DNA of 29,089 nt from Candidatus Methanosuratincola sp. (GTDB taxonomy: Archaea > Thermoproteota > Methanomethylicia > Methanomethylicales > Methanomethylicaceae). The notes under the pieces were generated by a model, which did no database searches, had not been told where the DNA came from, and was given only the letters and a program-made list of their open reading frames with translations. The stretch lies in the NCBI GenBank assembly GCA_029907755.1, contig JARYLH010000003.1, positions 1 through 29,089 of the forward strand, read 5' to 3'. Each line of letters starts with the position of its first letter. The stretch's first letter is position 1. Shown here piece by piece: positions 15,046 through 22,216 of this stretch. Position numbers and translations under genes: made by a program.

Positions 15046-16248
15046 TTAGAACAGCCTACTACCGCTCTTTTGGGGCTTCCCTGTTGGCGCCCCGACGCTT
15101 GCCGTCCCAACGGAGGGTTCAGCTCCGCCCGTGGCTTCAGGCGGGGTGATCTCGCTCTTCCCCTCGATTGGCTTAGAAGTCCCGGGTTCGGCAGCTTCCG
15201 ACTCTAAGACGGACCCCGCGGCTGGCCCAGGCTGCCCGGAGAGCTGGACCTTCATCTTGGAGATCACCTCCGCCATCGTTCCGCCCTCCACCACCTTTAT
15301 GTTGTACATTGCGGCGAAGCGCTTGCCTCCCTCTGTGATCCCAGGGATGCAGATCAGGTATGCCTGGTCAGGCTTCGTGTCAAGGACCTTCGCAAAGAGC
15401 GCAAGCACTGAGCTCTCTTCGACGTAGCTCTCGGACTTGACAAAGTCGATGGCGTATGTCTTGCCGCCTCCGTCTTTCGCCACGATGTTGAAGGTGTGGG
15501 TATACCCAGACTTCCCGGCGATGAGCCCCGGCGACTGGCAATTGAAGCCGAGCTGAACCAAGAGGTCGGTGACCGGCTGGAGCACAAAGTACTGCTTGAA
15601 GAAGTCGTCCATGACCTCCTTCTTGACGACTATCTTGTTGACGAACGAGATTATCAGCTCGGGCGTCGAGAAATCCTTGCCGCAGCCCAGGCAGAGGTAG
15701 GTGTTCTTCGGCGTGTCGAACTGCTTCCCGCAGCTCATGCAGGAGTACCAGACGCCCACTGCGCGATAGTCCTTCCCCTCTTCAACCAGGGGCTTGTTGC
15801 AGACAGGGCAGACCATCTTCTTGTCGCCCTTCACGTACTTAGAGACTGGGGCGATCGCCCCGTCCGGCTTGTGCTCGATCAGGACCTCCTTGCTTAGCCT
15901 CTTCGAGTTGCAGAACGGGCAGTGGAACCTGACCGTCGTGTACTCGGAGTTGCAGTAGGGGCAGCGTATCACCTGCTCGGTGTACTCCTCGGTGGCAGCC
16001 CCCATCGCGACGAGCCTCTTGACTATCTCGAGGGACTCCTTCGGCGTCACCGAGAGAGCGCTCACGACGTCGGGATAGTGGTAACCTGTAACTATGTCGA
16101 AGGCTGGCTGGAGCTCGCCGCTCTTCTTGCTGACCAGGTATTCGAGGAGCTTAATCAGTTGGCTGTCCTTGGAGATCATCTGAAAATACTGCTGCGAGCT
16201 CTTACTTGTCTGCTCCAATACGGCTACACCAACCAACCAAGTAAACAA
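15046..16248 (-). CDS. Multi-zinc-ribbon TackOD1-like protein with possible nuclease-fold C-terminal domain
   Basis: A 400-residue protein of unclear function. Residues 28-90 look like a winged helix. Residues 94-195 hold five CxxC pairs (96/99, 110/113, 147/150, 170/173, 186/189), and the segment with LIEHKPDG, MVCPVC, GKDYRAVGVWYSC and YLCLGCG resembles the TackOD1 output domain described in TACK archaea. Residues 245-325 (THTFNIVAKDGG, YAIDFVK, AYLICIPG) show alternating strands and helices reminiscent of a PD-(D/E)XK or Mrr-like fold, but the catalytic residues are not clear. The tail after 335 is Pro/Ser/Gly-rich and disordered. The TTG at 16248 lies about 27 bases after a TATA-like ACTTAAAT (16271-16278), suggesting a leaderless start; TTG 16218 is an alternative. 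It converges with the pilus operon, so a regulatory link is only a suggestion. Confidence 0.6.
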   Translation of the reverse strand: MFTWLVGVAVLEQTSKSSQQYFQMISKDSQLIKLLEYLVSKKSGELQPAFDIVTGYHYPDVVSALSVTPKESLEIVKRLVAMGAATEEYTEQVIRCPYCNSEYTTVRFHCPFCNSKRLSKEVLIEHKPDGAIAPVSKYVKGDKKMVCPVCNKPLVEEGKDYRAVGVWYSCMSCGKQFDTPKNTYLCLGCGKDFSTPELIISFVNKIVVKKEVMDDFFKQYFVLQPVTDLLVQLGFNCQSPGLIAGKSGYTHTFNIVAKDGGGKTYAIDFVKSESYVEESSVLALFAKVLDTKPDQAYLICIPGITEGGKRFAAMYNIKVVEGGTMAEVISKMKVQLSGQPGPAAGSVLESEAAEPGTSKPIEGKSEITPPEATGGAEPSVGTASVGAPTGKPQKSGSRLF

Positions 16249-16359
16249 TACAACTACGATACCATCCTTGATTTAAGTATTTTTATTTCTATCTGTTGCA
16301 CAATAAGAAAACTGGATATTGATTCCTGGACAAAGTTTATCAGAATCCGGCTCGCCGAG

Positions 16360-16500
16360 TTTAAGGGGCGATGACTTCGAATTCGGGTCCAGACCCGGGG
16401 ATGAGTGCCAGCGAAGGGTCGCAGGAAAGAAGACCCGGAGCGAGCCAGACCCGGCATGATGTGCCGGGCTATATGAGCCCGAGGGGCCGAACGGGGACTC
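16360..16500 (+). ncRNA. Candidate structured RNA with tandem hairpins
   Basis: A GC-rich block inside an otherwise AT-rich intergenic gap. TTTAAGG at 16360-16366 could be a TATA box, placing a start near 16385-16390. GGGTCC at 16385-16390 can pair with GGACTC at 16495-16500 to close a ~116-base RNA. Inside are GGGTC(11)GACCC at 16417-16437 approx., a perfect CCCGGCA-TGATG-TGCCGGG hairpin at 16450-16468, and GGGCT-ATATG-AGCCC overlapping its 3' end. AGACCCGG occurs three times (16391, 16431, 16447). It could instead be untranslated sequence or a terminator downstream of the acidic-tail gene on the minus strand. No known RNA family was recognised. Confidence 0.35.
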
Positions 16501-16945
16501 AGAGGTCCTCTTCCGGCTCCTCTTCTGCATCCTCTTCCTCCTTCGGCTTCGTCGCCTCGATCGCGAGCTCGGTGATTATCTCCTCGACCTTCTGGTCGAC
16601 TGCGGGCGCGACGACGATGACCTCCTTGTCCACGTAGTCCTCCTCCTGCCACTCGTTGTCGAAGGAGATGACGTAGACTGGGACGTTGAACATCACGCTG
16701 CCGTTCGTAGTCCTAGACATGTCGTAATTGGAGTAGAGGTCGTACTGCTCCTTCGAGATCGGGAGCTTAACAGAGACGGGGTACATGTCCCTTATCACGA
16801 TGAAGTCGGAGGTCTCCAGTTTCCAGAACGAGATCGCGTCGGCGACGATCTTCCTGACCGCCTGCGTTATCTCCGAGTCGAGGGTGGTCTTCGAGACGAG
16901 CGATCCCTCCCTCGACCTAAGGACTAGGGTCTTCGACAAGGGCAT
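16499..16945 (-). CDS. Conserved-looking archaeal protein with acidic C-terminal tail
   Basis: A 148-residue protein, not assigned to a family with certainty. Residues 1-120 look like a compact alpha/beta domain (TLDSEITQAVRKIVADAISFWKL, DFIVIRDMYPVSVKLPISKEQYDLY, VPVYVISFDNEWQEEDYVDKEVIVVAPAV). The last ~17 residues are almost all Glu/Asp. It starts three bases after the stop of the 102-residue gene, so the two form an operon. It lacks signal peptide, membrane segment and cysteines, so it is cytosolic. The layout resembles what I recall of the acidic-tailed accessory subunit (PBP1) of the Sulfolobus PolB1 holoenzyme; that is a hypothesis and not an assignment. GC-rich codon use is normal for the region, supporting a real gene. 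Confidence 0.75.
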   Translation of the reverse strand: MPLSKTLVLRSREGSLVSKTTLDSEITQAVRKIVADAISFWKLETSDFIVIRDMYPVSVKLPISKEQYDLYSNYDMSRTTNGSVMFNVPVYVISFDNEWQEEDYVDKEVIVVAPAVDQKVEEIITELAIEATKPKEEEDAEEEPEEDL

Positions 16946-16948
16946 GCC

Positions 16949-17257
16949 TCACTGAGCCTTTATTGCATCGGTCAGCAGTTGGATCCCCTTCTCGATGTCG
17001 GGCATCCCGTCGCTCCTGTCCGGGATGCGGGACATGACGTACTTGACCGTCCCGTCCTCCAGCTTGAGGAAGACCTGGGGGATGTCGATCCCCCCGAACT
17101 CGTCCTTCACGCCGTGCGCGATTAGGAAGTCGTAATCCTCCTTCTTGATCTCGAGCGGCACATTCTGCGCCTTCGAGACCGCGTCGCAGACCTTCATTGC
17201 GTACTGGCCTGCCTTCTCCCAGTCGGCTGTGACAAGTATTATCGATTCGACTTTCAT
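16949..17257 (-). CDS. Small thioredoxin-fold-like protein without CxxC
   Basis: A 102-residue protein with a pattern compatible with a thioredoxin-like fold: a first strand ESIILVTADW, helix AGQYAMKVCDAVSKA, strand LEIKKEDYDF, then GIDIPQVFLKLEDGTVKYVMSRI, where I59-P60 stands where thioredoxins have the cis-proline, and a C-terminal helix. The only cysteine is C24, so a dithiol redox role is unlikely and a protein-interaction role more plausible. The ATG at 17257 follows AGGTG with about nine bases spacing, and a TATA-like TATTTAATAT (17294-17303, minus) lies upstream. The acidic-tail protein gene follows three bases after the stop. thrS ends 58 bases upstream on the same strand. The fold is inferred by eye. 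Confidence 0.72.
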   Translation of the reverse strand: MKVESIILVTADWEKAGQYAMKVCDAVSKAQNVPLEIKKEDYDFLIAHGVKDEFGGIDIPQVFLKLEDGTVKYVMSRIPDRSDGMPDIEKGIQLLTDAIKAQ

Positions 17258-17291
17258 ATGTCAACACCTGATCTGAAATCCTGTGAACGGA

Positions 17292-17306
17292 CGGATATTA
17301 AATACC
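17292..17306 (-). promoter_or_regulatory. TATA box of the two-gene operon after thrS
   Basis: Read on the minus strand, GTATTTAATATCC lies about 40 bases before the ATG at 17257, giving the two small genes a promoter separate from thrS. The box sits just beyond the thrS stop. Confidence 0.45.
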
Positions 17307-17315
17307 CATCGATCA

Positions 17316-19205
17316 TCAGGCGAACCTCGGCTTCATCGAGAGCATCATTGGGAGGTACGAAGGCAGGCACGGGCGGTCTCCGACGCGCTCGCGGAGCATC
17401 GCAATCAGCCCTGCGAAGTCGGTTCCCTTCACGCCCTCGCCGCGGACGCGGACCGAGAGCGACTGCGGCTGTGAGGAGGCTTCCTTCTCACCTACTACTA
17501 GGACGAACGGGATCCAGTCCACCTCGGCCTCCCTGATCTTCTTTGAGACTGACTCCTCCCTGTCGTCCACGTCTGCCCGGAAGCCCTCTGCAGAGATCCG
17601 CTCGGCGAGGCCCTTCGCGAAGCCGACGTAGGCGCTGTTAACTGGGATGACCCTGACCTGGATCGGGCTGAGCCAGACGGGCAGCATCGGCGGCTTGCCC
17701 CTCGCCTGATCCTTCGCAGCTTGCTCGAGGATCGCGCCCATCCACCTCTCGATCGACCCCAGGGAGCTGTGGAGGATGATGCAGCCCCTCCTCCTCCCGC
17801 TCTCGTCGGTGTACTCAATCCCGTACCTGGCGGCGTCCTCGATGTCGAGTTGGACAGTGACGAGCTGGGTGTTGCCCCCCACGGAGTCGATCGCCTGGTA
17901 CTCGTGCTTGAGGACCCAATAGTGCTTCATCTCCGGGAGGACCTCGATCAGCGCGGGCTTCCCCACGATCTTGAGGAGTGAGATGAACCAGTCTCTGTGC
18001 TCCTCGTAGAAGTACTTCACGACGCGGAAGGCTACCGCGTACTCGATCTCCATCGACTGGGTGAGGCGGGTGTACTTCCTGAATAGCTCAGTGTACTCGT
18101 TCCTGCCCTGCTCCAGGTCGGTGCAGAAGCAGTGGAGGTCGGGCATCGTGAAGTTTCTCAGGCGCTTCAGCCCGACGCACTCGCCGCTCTGCTCGAGCCT
18201 GAAAGAGGGCGAGAGCTCGTAGACCCTGATCGGGAGCTGCCGGTAGCTCATCGTCGCCCCCTTCATCATTCGGAATAGTCCAAAGTCCCCGGCGAACCGC
18301 AGGCAGAACTCCTTTTTGTCAACGGTAAGGCGGTAGTCCTTCTCCCTGAACTTCTCAGCCTGGTCGGCGATGTCCGGCTCGTCGAGGCGGTACAGGAACG
18401 GGGTCTCGATCTTGAACGCGCGGAGGTCCCTGACCGCGATGTCGTAGGCGAGCTCCTCCAAGCTGTCCTTTATCAGCGTCCCCTTCGGGTAGAACCTGAA
18501 GTGCCCGATGTCGGAGGCGGGCTCGTAGTCGACGAGCTCGAGCTTCTTCATCAGCTTGACGTGCGCGGGCGCGCCCCTGTCCTCCTTCATCCCTGCCTCG
18601 TTCTTTATGAGCTGGATAAGGGGGGACTCGACCTTCAGCCTCAGGAAGGTCTCCGGGGAAGCCAGGTCTATCCTGAACTCCTCCCCCTCTGGGGTAAGGA
18701 CCAAGAACTCGCTCCTCTGGGCTGCTTCCCCCGCCCCGGTTTCCTCCGCGGCGCGCTCCCCTGCTTTTGCGGCCCCCAGATCGCCGGCAGTGACGGTCCT
18801 CGAGAGCTCGCTGAGCGGGTGACCCTTGCACTTTATCTCGAAGGACTTGTACCACCCGAACGGGGCCCTGAAGACCTCGACAGCACTCCTGAGTGCATCC
18901 TCGGTCTTCCTCAGGATCTCCATCGCGGAGTCCGGGCGGGACAGGGACGACGAGAGGTGGGCGTAGGGGTAGATCACCACCCTCGTTGCCTTTACAGATG
19001 CGGCGTGCTCCAGTATGGTTGCAGCCGCGTTCTTCGCTATCCCCTCCGGCGACTCCTCGTCGGACTTCTCCACGGTCGAGAATGCGACCAGGCACTCGTC
19101 GACCCTCTCCTTCTTACCCTGGCTCTCGATCCGCTCTGGGTTTGGCATTGCGGGCTCGAGCGCAGTGAACTCGATATAGTCGGCGTGGATCAACAGCAGA
19201 CGCAT
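17316..19205 (-). CDS. thrS: Threonyl-tRNA synthetase, archaeal type
   Basis: Attaches threonine to tRNA(Thr). The 629-residue enzyme has the archaeal N-terminal editing domain (1-140, beginning MRLLLIHADYIEF, a D-aminoacyl-tRNA deacylase-like fold that removes serine), then the class II catalytic core and an anticodon-binding domain (about 520-629). Motif 2 is FRLEQSGECVGLKRLRNFTMPD and motif 3 is LHSSLGSIERWMGAILEQ. Zinc-ligand histidines are recognisable in PDLHCF and ILHSS; the position of the bacterial zinc cysteine appears to be Asp in RFAGDFGLFRMM. The ATG at 19205 follows a GAGG site. The strong TATA at 19299-19306, read on minus, would give a ~70-base leader. Family call is very secure. 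Confidence 0.96.
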   Translation of the reverse strand: MRLLLIHADYIEFTALEPAMPNPERIESQGKKERVDECLVAFSTVEKSDEESPEGIAKNAAATILEHAASVKATRVVIYPYAHLSSSLSRPDSAMEILRKTEDALRSAVEVFRAPFGWYKSFEIKCKGHPLSELSRTVTAGDLGAAKAGERAAEETGAGEAAQRSEFLVLTPEGEEFRIDLASPETFLRLKVESPLIQLIKNEAGMKEDRGAPAHVKLMKKLELVDYEPASDIGHFRFYPKGTLIKDSLEELAYDIAVRDLRAFKIETPFLYRLDEPDIADQAEKFREKDYRLTVDKKEFCLRFAGDFGLFRMMKGATMSYRQLPIRVYELSPSFRLEQSGECVGLKRLRNFTMPDLHCFCTDLEQGRNEYTELFRKYTRLTQSMEIEYAVAFRVVKYFYEEHRDWFISLLKIVGKPALIEVLPEMKHYWVLKHEYQAIDSVGGNTQLVTVQLDIEDAARYGIEYTDESGRRRGCIILHSSLGSIERWMGAILEQAAKDQARGKPPMLPVWLSPIQVRVIPVNSAYVGFAKGLAERISAEGFRADVDDREESVSKKIREAEVDWIPFVLVVGEKEASSQPQSLSVRVRGEGVKGTDFAGLIAMLRERVGDRPCLPSYLPMMLSMKPRFA

Positions 19206-19298
19206 CCGGTTCGCCTCTGTTTCTTAATTCAGCATTTTTCCATTCCAGTGATCTGACGTACGGATACTGGATTTGTTGTTTTTATCTTGCGACGTCAG

Positions 19299-19306
19299 TA
19301 TATAAA
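19299..19306. promoter_or_regulatory. Bidirectional TATA box upstream of thrS
   Basis: TATATAAA on plus and TTTATATA on minus. Minus-strand initiation would fall near 19278, about 70 bases before thrS. Plus-strand initiation near 19328 would enter the unexplained 19330-19770 stretch. Confidence 0.5.
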
Positions 19307-19756
19307 CATGACATGGGCAAATGCGCTGCAGGAATCGCGAGACGAGACTTGCGCCTTGCCTCTACAGGATATTCGTTGGAGATGCCCCAAATACGCCCCC
19401 TCAGCATCGGTCTTTTTGCGATCGATTTTTGGCAGCTCCATATTTCAGAAGCAAGGGAAGGGATATCCCGTCGTCTCATGCTTCGACTGCCGCGGTCAGT
19501 TCACGCTGGCTAGCAGGGGCACCCAGACGGGAAGCATCTGGAAGGCGCAGGGCATTTGCGCGGGAGCTGAAGAGAGAATGGGCAGCGGGTCATTATTTGG
19601 GCAGCGGATTTTCGAAACAAAAAGCAGATGACGGGGAACTGCACCTCCTGCCAGAGGCTGACCCTGGGAATATACACGGATCCGACCCGAAGCCCACGGG
19701 AATGACTAGTCGCCGGAGGGATCTTGTAGAGGGTCTGAAGAGGACTACAGCTTTGG

Positions 19757-19766
19757 TTAAAAAAGG
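19757..19766 (-). terminator. T-tract terminator downstream of the Ig-repeat surface protein
   Basis: On the minus strand a run of six T residues after CCC lies about 115 bases beyond the stop of the surface protein gene, preceded by a GGGCGGGGGCATCCCTGCCC-type stem near 19802-19822. Confidence 0.4.
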
Positions 19767-19879
19767 GTGAGACGGGCTTGTCGGCGATCTTTGCTTTGTC
19801 GGGCAGGGATGCCCCCGCCCGGTTCGGGTTCACCCTTCCGTATCCGTGCGTCACCCGATTCGCACTTACGGCTGGCTTG

Positions 19880-21910
19880 CTATTTCTTCTTCCTGCGCCT
19901 CATCAGCATGAATATTATTGCGCCCGCCACGACGGCGGCGATTGCGATTCCGACGATCCATATCAAGAGATTCGAGAATGGCGTTTCGATCTTTGTTATG
20001 GCTACTGTTAAAGTCGATGTTTGGTTGGCGTTGACGGTAAGCGTAAAGCTCTTTGTTTCGTAGCCTTCTCTCGTGACGCTGAAGACATATGTGCCCGCTG
20101 CGATGTCATTGAAGCTCGCTAGACCGTTCTGGTCTGTTATGGATGAGACTGGGGATGCGCCGCTCGGTTGGGAGGTCGAGGTGACGGTGGCTGCGCTGAC
20201 TGGGTTGCCTGAATTGTCCCTGACGTACAGGCGTAGGCTGCCTTTCCCTGTCTGGACGGAGGGGACAACTATTATATTGGTGCTTCCGTATCCGGTGATG
20301 TACCCGGTCTTTGTCGCGTTAGCCGTGATCGTGATCATTGTACTTGAGCTGACTTTGGGGGCAGTGAAAACGACGGAATAGTTTCCATTCGATTCGTTAG
20401 TGATAGCTGAGAACGTGCCTCCGCTGCTGGAGGAAAGCTTGATGGTCACTCCTGGGGCTGGAGCCGTGTTGTTGAATTTGACCAAAATCCTTACTGTAGA
20501 CTTTGCTTCAGAGTCCACCGTCGCTGGTTCCGCTGATAGCGCAACTGTCAATGGGATCTCGTCTATCAGGCTAGTTGTCATCCTCGCCTGAGCTGAATAG
20601 TAGCCTGCGGACTGGGCAGTGAGGTCTGTTGAGCCTGCGAGGAAGGTTGAGTTGAAAGTGGCGACTGCGTAAGTCGTTCCGTATGGGATAACCACGCGGG
20701 GGGCGGGGACTCCGAAGTCGGGCTTCGAGGAGAAGAGATCAACCAAGACATCGCCCTCGGGATCTTTTGCGGGGTTCCCGCTGGAGTCCTGGAGCTGGAC
20801 GACCACGGCGCTGTACTGGCGGTTGTCAGCGGGCAGGCTTGAGGGGACACAGTAGACGGAGAGTTTCGAGGGGACTGGGCCGACCGTCGTTATCGATTGA
20901 GTTGCGGTTATGAGATTGGTCGCCGTAGCAGTAATTGTTGTTGTGCCAGCCTTGAAGGTTGAATTGAACCTTGCAATCGCAAATGACTGTCCCACAGGTA
21001 TCGTTATCGACCCGGTGACGGTGCCTACGCCTGTATTGGACGAGGAGAGGCTGACAACAACATTACTGGCGGCTTTAGCTATATTACCCTTCGAGTCTTT
21101 GAGTTGGACCGCCACTACGTCGTAAACGATGCCGTCAGCAGGCACTTTCGAGGGTGAGATGTAGACCGCAAGCTTGGTAGCTTCATAGTTGTAAGATTGT
21201 GTTTTAACCGTCGCTGATCCAGTCACATAGCCCGATGCTATGGCGGTGACGGTCGTGGATCCGCTTGTGTTTGTAGTTTTGAATTTGGCAACACCGTAAG
21301 TGCTGCCGCTAGGGATGATCACGTATGGTTCCACTGTGCCTACAGTGGTGTTGGACGAGAAGAGGCTTACGTTCACGTTCCCTATCGGGGCTTTGGCAGG
21401 GGTCCCGCTGGAGTCCTGGAGCTGGACGACCACGGCGCTGTACTGACTGTTGTCGGCTGGAAGGGCTTCAGGGAGGACGTGGACCACCAACTTGTTAGGG
21501 ATTGGGCCTACGGTCGTCATGGATGCCTGAACGGTCTGGAAGCCCGAGGCTGTCGCCGTTATCGTGGTGGTTCCTGGCGTGTATGTCGAGTAGAACTTCG
21601 CTACCGCGTAAGTCTCTCCAGCCCGGATGGTAATCACCGGATCGACCGTGCCTACGTATATCGAGGAGGAGGAGAGGTAGATCTCGGTGTCTTGGACGGC
21701 CCTAGCAGGCAAGCCCTTCGAGTCCTGGAGCTGGACGAAGATCGTCTCGTAAACATTATTGTCCGCAAGCACTTTCGGGGGAGCGACGTAGATTTTCAAT
21801 TTTGTGGGCGTTGGCACCTCGGCATAAACGGGGGACCCCATGGCAACCAGTTGAATGGAGATTATGGTCAATAAGACGAAAGCCAGCATTGAGGATTTCC
21901 TATTTGACAT
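19880..21910 (-). CDS. Membrane-anchored surface protein with tandem Ig-like repeats
   Basis: A 676-residue secreted protein. Residues 1-30 are a Sec signal peptide (charged MSNRKSS, hydrophobic core, cleavage near VYA-EV). Four homologous Ig-like, invasin-type repeats of about 100 residues follow (roughly 35-135, 136-237, 240-345, 346-447), each with a PxKLxVxxxPxxxPADNxxYxxVxVQLxDSxGxPAK core. A fifth, more divergent Ig-like domain (about 450-550) and a carboxypeptidase-regulatory-like domain (about 555-640, with GSLRLYVRDNSGNPVSAATV) come next. A C-terminal membrane helix ends in RRRKKK, leaving the repeats outside the cell. Such proteins act in adhesion or as S-layer-associated stalks. 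The ATG at 21910 is the only good start. Base composition is more A/T-rich than its neighbours. Confidence 0.88.
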   Translation of the reverse strand: MSNRKSSMLAFVLLTIISIQLVAMGSPVYAEVPTPTKLKIYVAPPKVLADNNVYETIFVQLQDSKGLPARAVQDTEIYLSSSSIYVGTVDPVITIRAGETYAVAKFYSTYTPGTTTITATASGFQTVQASMTTVGPIPNKLVVHVLPEALPADNSQYSAVVVQLQDSSGTPAKAPIGNVNVSLFSSNTTVGTVEPYVIIPSGSTYGVAKFKTTNTSGSTTVTAIASGYVTGSATVKTQSYNYEATKLAVYISPSKVPADGIVYDVVAVQLKDSKGNIAKAASNVVVSLSSSNTGVGTVTGSITIPVGQSFAIARFNSTFKAGTTTITATATNLITATQSITTVGPVPSKLSVYCVPSSLPADNRQYSAVVVQLQDSSGNPAKDPEGDVLVDLFSSKPDFGVPAPRVVIPYGTTYAVATFNSTFLAGSTDLTAQSAGYYSAQARMTTSLIDEIPLTVALSAEPATVDSEAKSTVRILVKFNNTAPAPGVTIKLSSSSGGTFSAITNESNGNYSVVFTAPKVSSSTMITITANATKTGYITGYGSTNIIVVPSVQTGKGSLRLYVRDNSGNPVSAATVTSTSQPSGASPVSSITDQNGLASFNDIAAGTYVFSVTREGYETKSFTLTVNANQTSTLTVAITKIETPFSNLLIWIVGIAIAAVVAGAIIFMLMRRRKKK
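20777..20818 (-). repeat. 42-base exact repeat within the surface protein gene (copy 1)
   Basis: Identical over 42 bases to 21404-21445. It encodes the conserved core of Ig-like repeats 4 and 2 respectively, including YSAVVVQLQDSSG. Exact DNA identity, beyond protein conservation, points to recent duplication or gene conversion. Confidence 0.85.
21404..21445 (-). repeat. 42-base exact repeat within the surface protein gene (copy 2)
   Basis: Direct copy of 20777-20818, 627 bases away, in the second Ig-like repeat. The other repeats differ at many silent positions here. Confidence 0.85.
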
Positions 21911-22216
21911 GATGACTCACTTTAATATTTTAGATCGTTGTTTACTTATATTAAGCCTTTGAATTTAAATATAACTTGATTTTTAATGCGATGTGTGCGC
22001 CGGGAAGCGCCCGACCGCCAGAATGGGTTCCGAGGAATATCTGGAGCGGCTTCCAGATGCCCACTCTGCAACGCTGATCAAGTAAACTGCATGCGGGATC
22101 TTAGTACGGCAAATCGGGCTCAAGATTTATCACGGTGCTACATGATTCTCTTGCGCAGGAAGCGCCCCAGGGCGATGGTGGGATAGATTTTTAAGCCTTC
22201 TCCGGTAGGGTATTTT
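21911..22216. other. Intergenic region with TATA-like boxes and a hairpin
   Basis: The first ~60 bases are the AT-rich promoter of the surface protein (minus). TTTAAATATAA near 21964-21974 could also start a plus-strand transcript near 21995. A perfect 7-bp hairpin, ATCTGGA (22039-22045) with TCCAGAT (22052-22058), follows. A 66-codon plus-strand frame starts at 21986, but its composition is not gene-like. Candidate small RNA or leader; nothing recognised. Confidence 0.3.
22186..22195 (+). promoter_or_regulatory. TATA box for the small gene at 22217
   Basis: GATTTTTAAG, centred about 26 bases before the GTG at 22217, predicts leaderless transcription. Confidence 0.5.

Larger units (their letters stand above)
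19206..19879. other. 674-base intergenic region with strong bidirectional TATA and no convincing gene
   Basis: TATATAAA at 19299-19306 is a near-ideal TATA box on plus and TTTATATA on minus, where it probably serves thrS. On plus it would start a transcript near 19328. Reading frames of up to 149 codons exist on plus, but codon use lacks the strong G/C third-position bias of neighbouring genes and I recognise no protein. Local structure includes CCAGA-(9)-TCTGG near 19532-19550 and a duplicated GGGCAGCGG about 27 bases apart near 19580-19606. It may hold a noncoding RNA or a decayed gene. Towards the end is the terminator of the minus-strand surface protein. Confidence 0.4.

Noticed and set aside
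19321..19770. 149-codon plus-strand frame after a good TATA box
   Set aside because: Codon use shows little of the G/C third-position bias of neighbours, and competing frames are equally open; no family recognised. Kept only as an unexplained region.
19330..19770. Possible RNase P RNA or SRP RNA
   Set aside because: I did not find the GGAAAnUCC-type RNase P element or the SRP helix 8 GGAAG core in a proper context on either strand.
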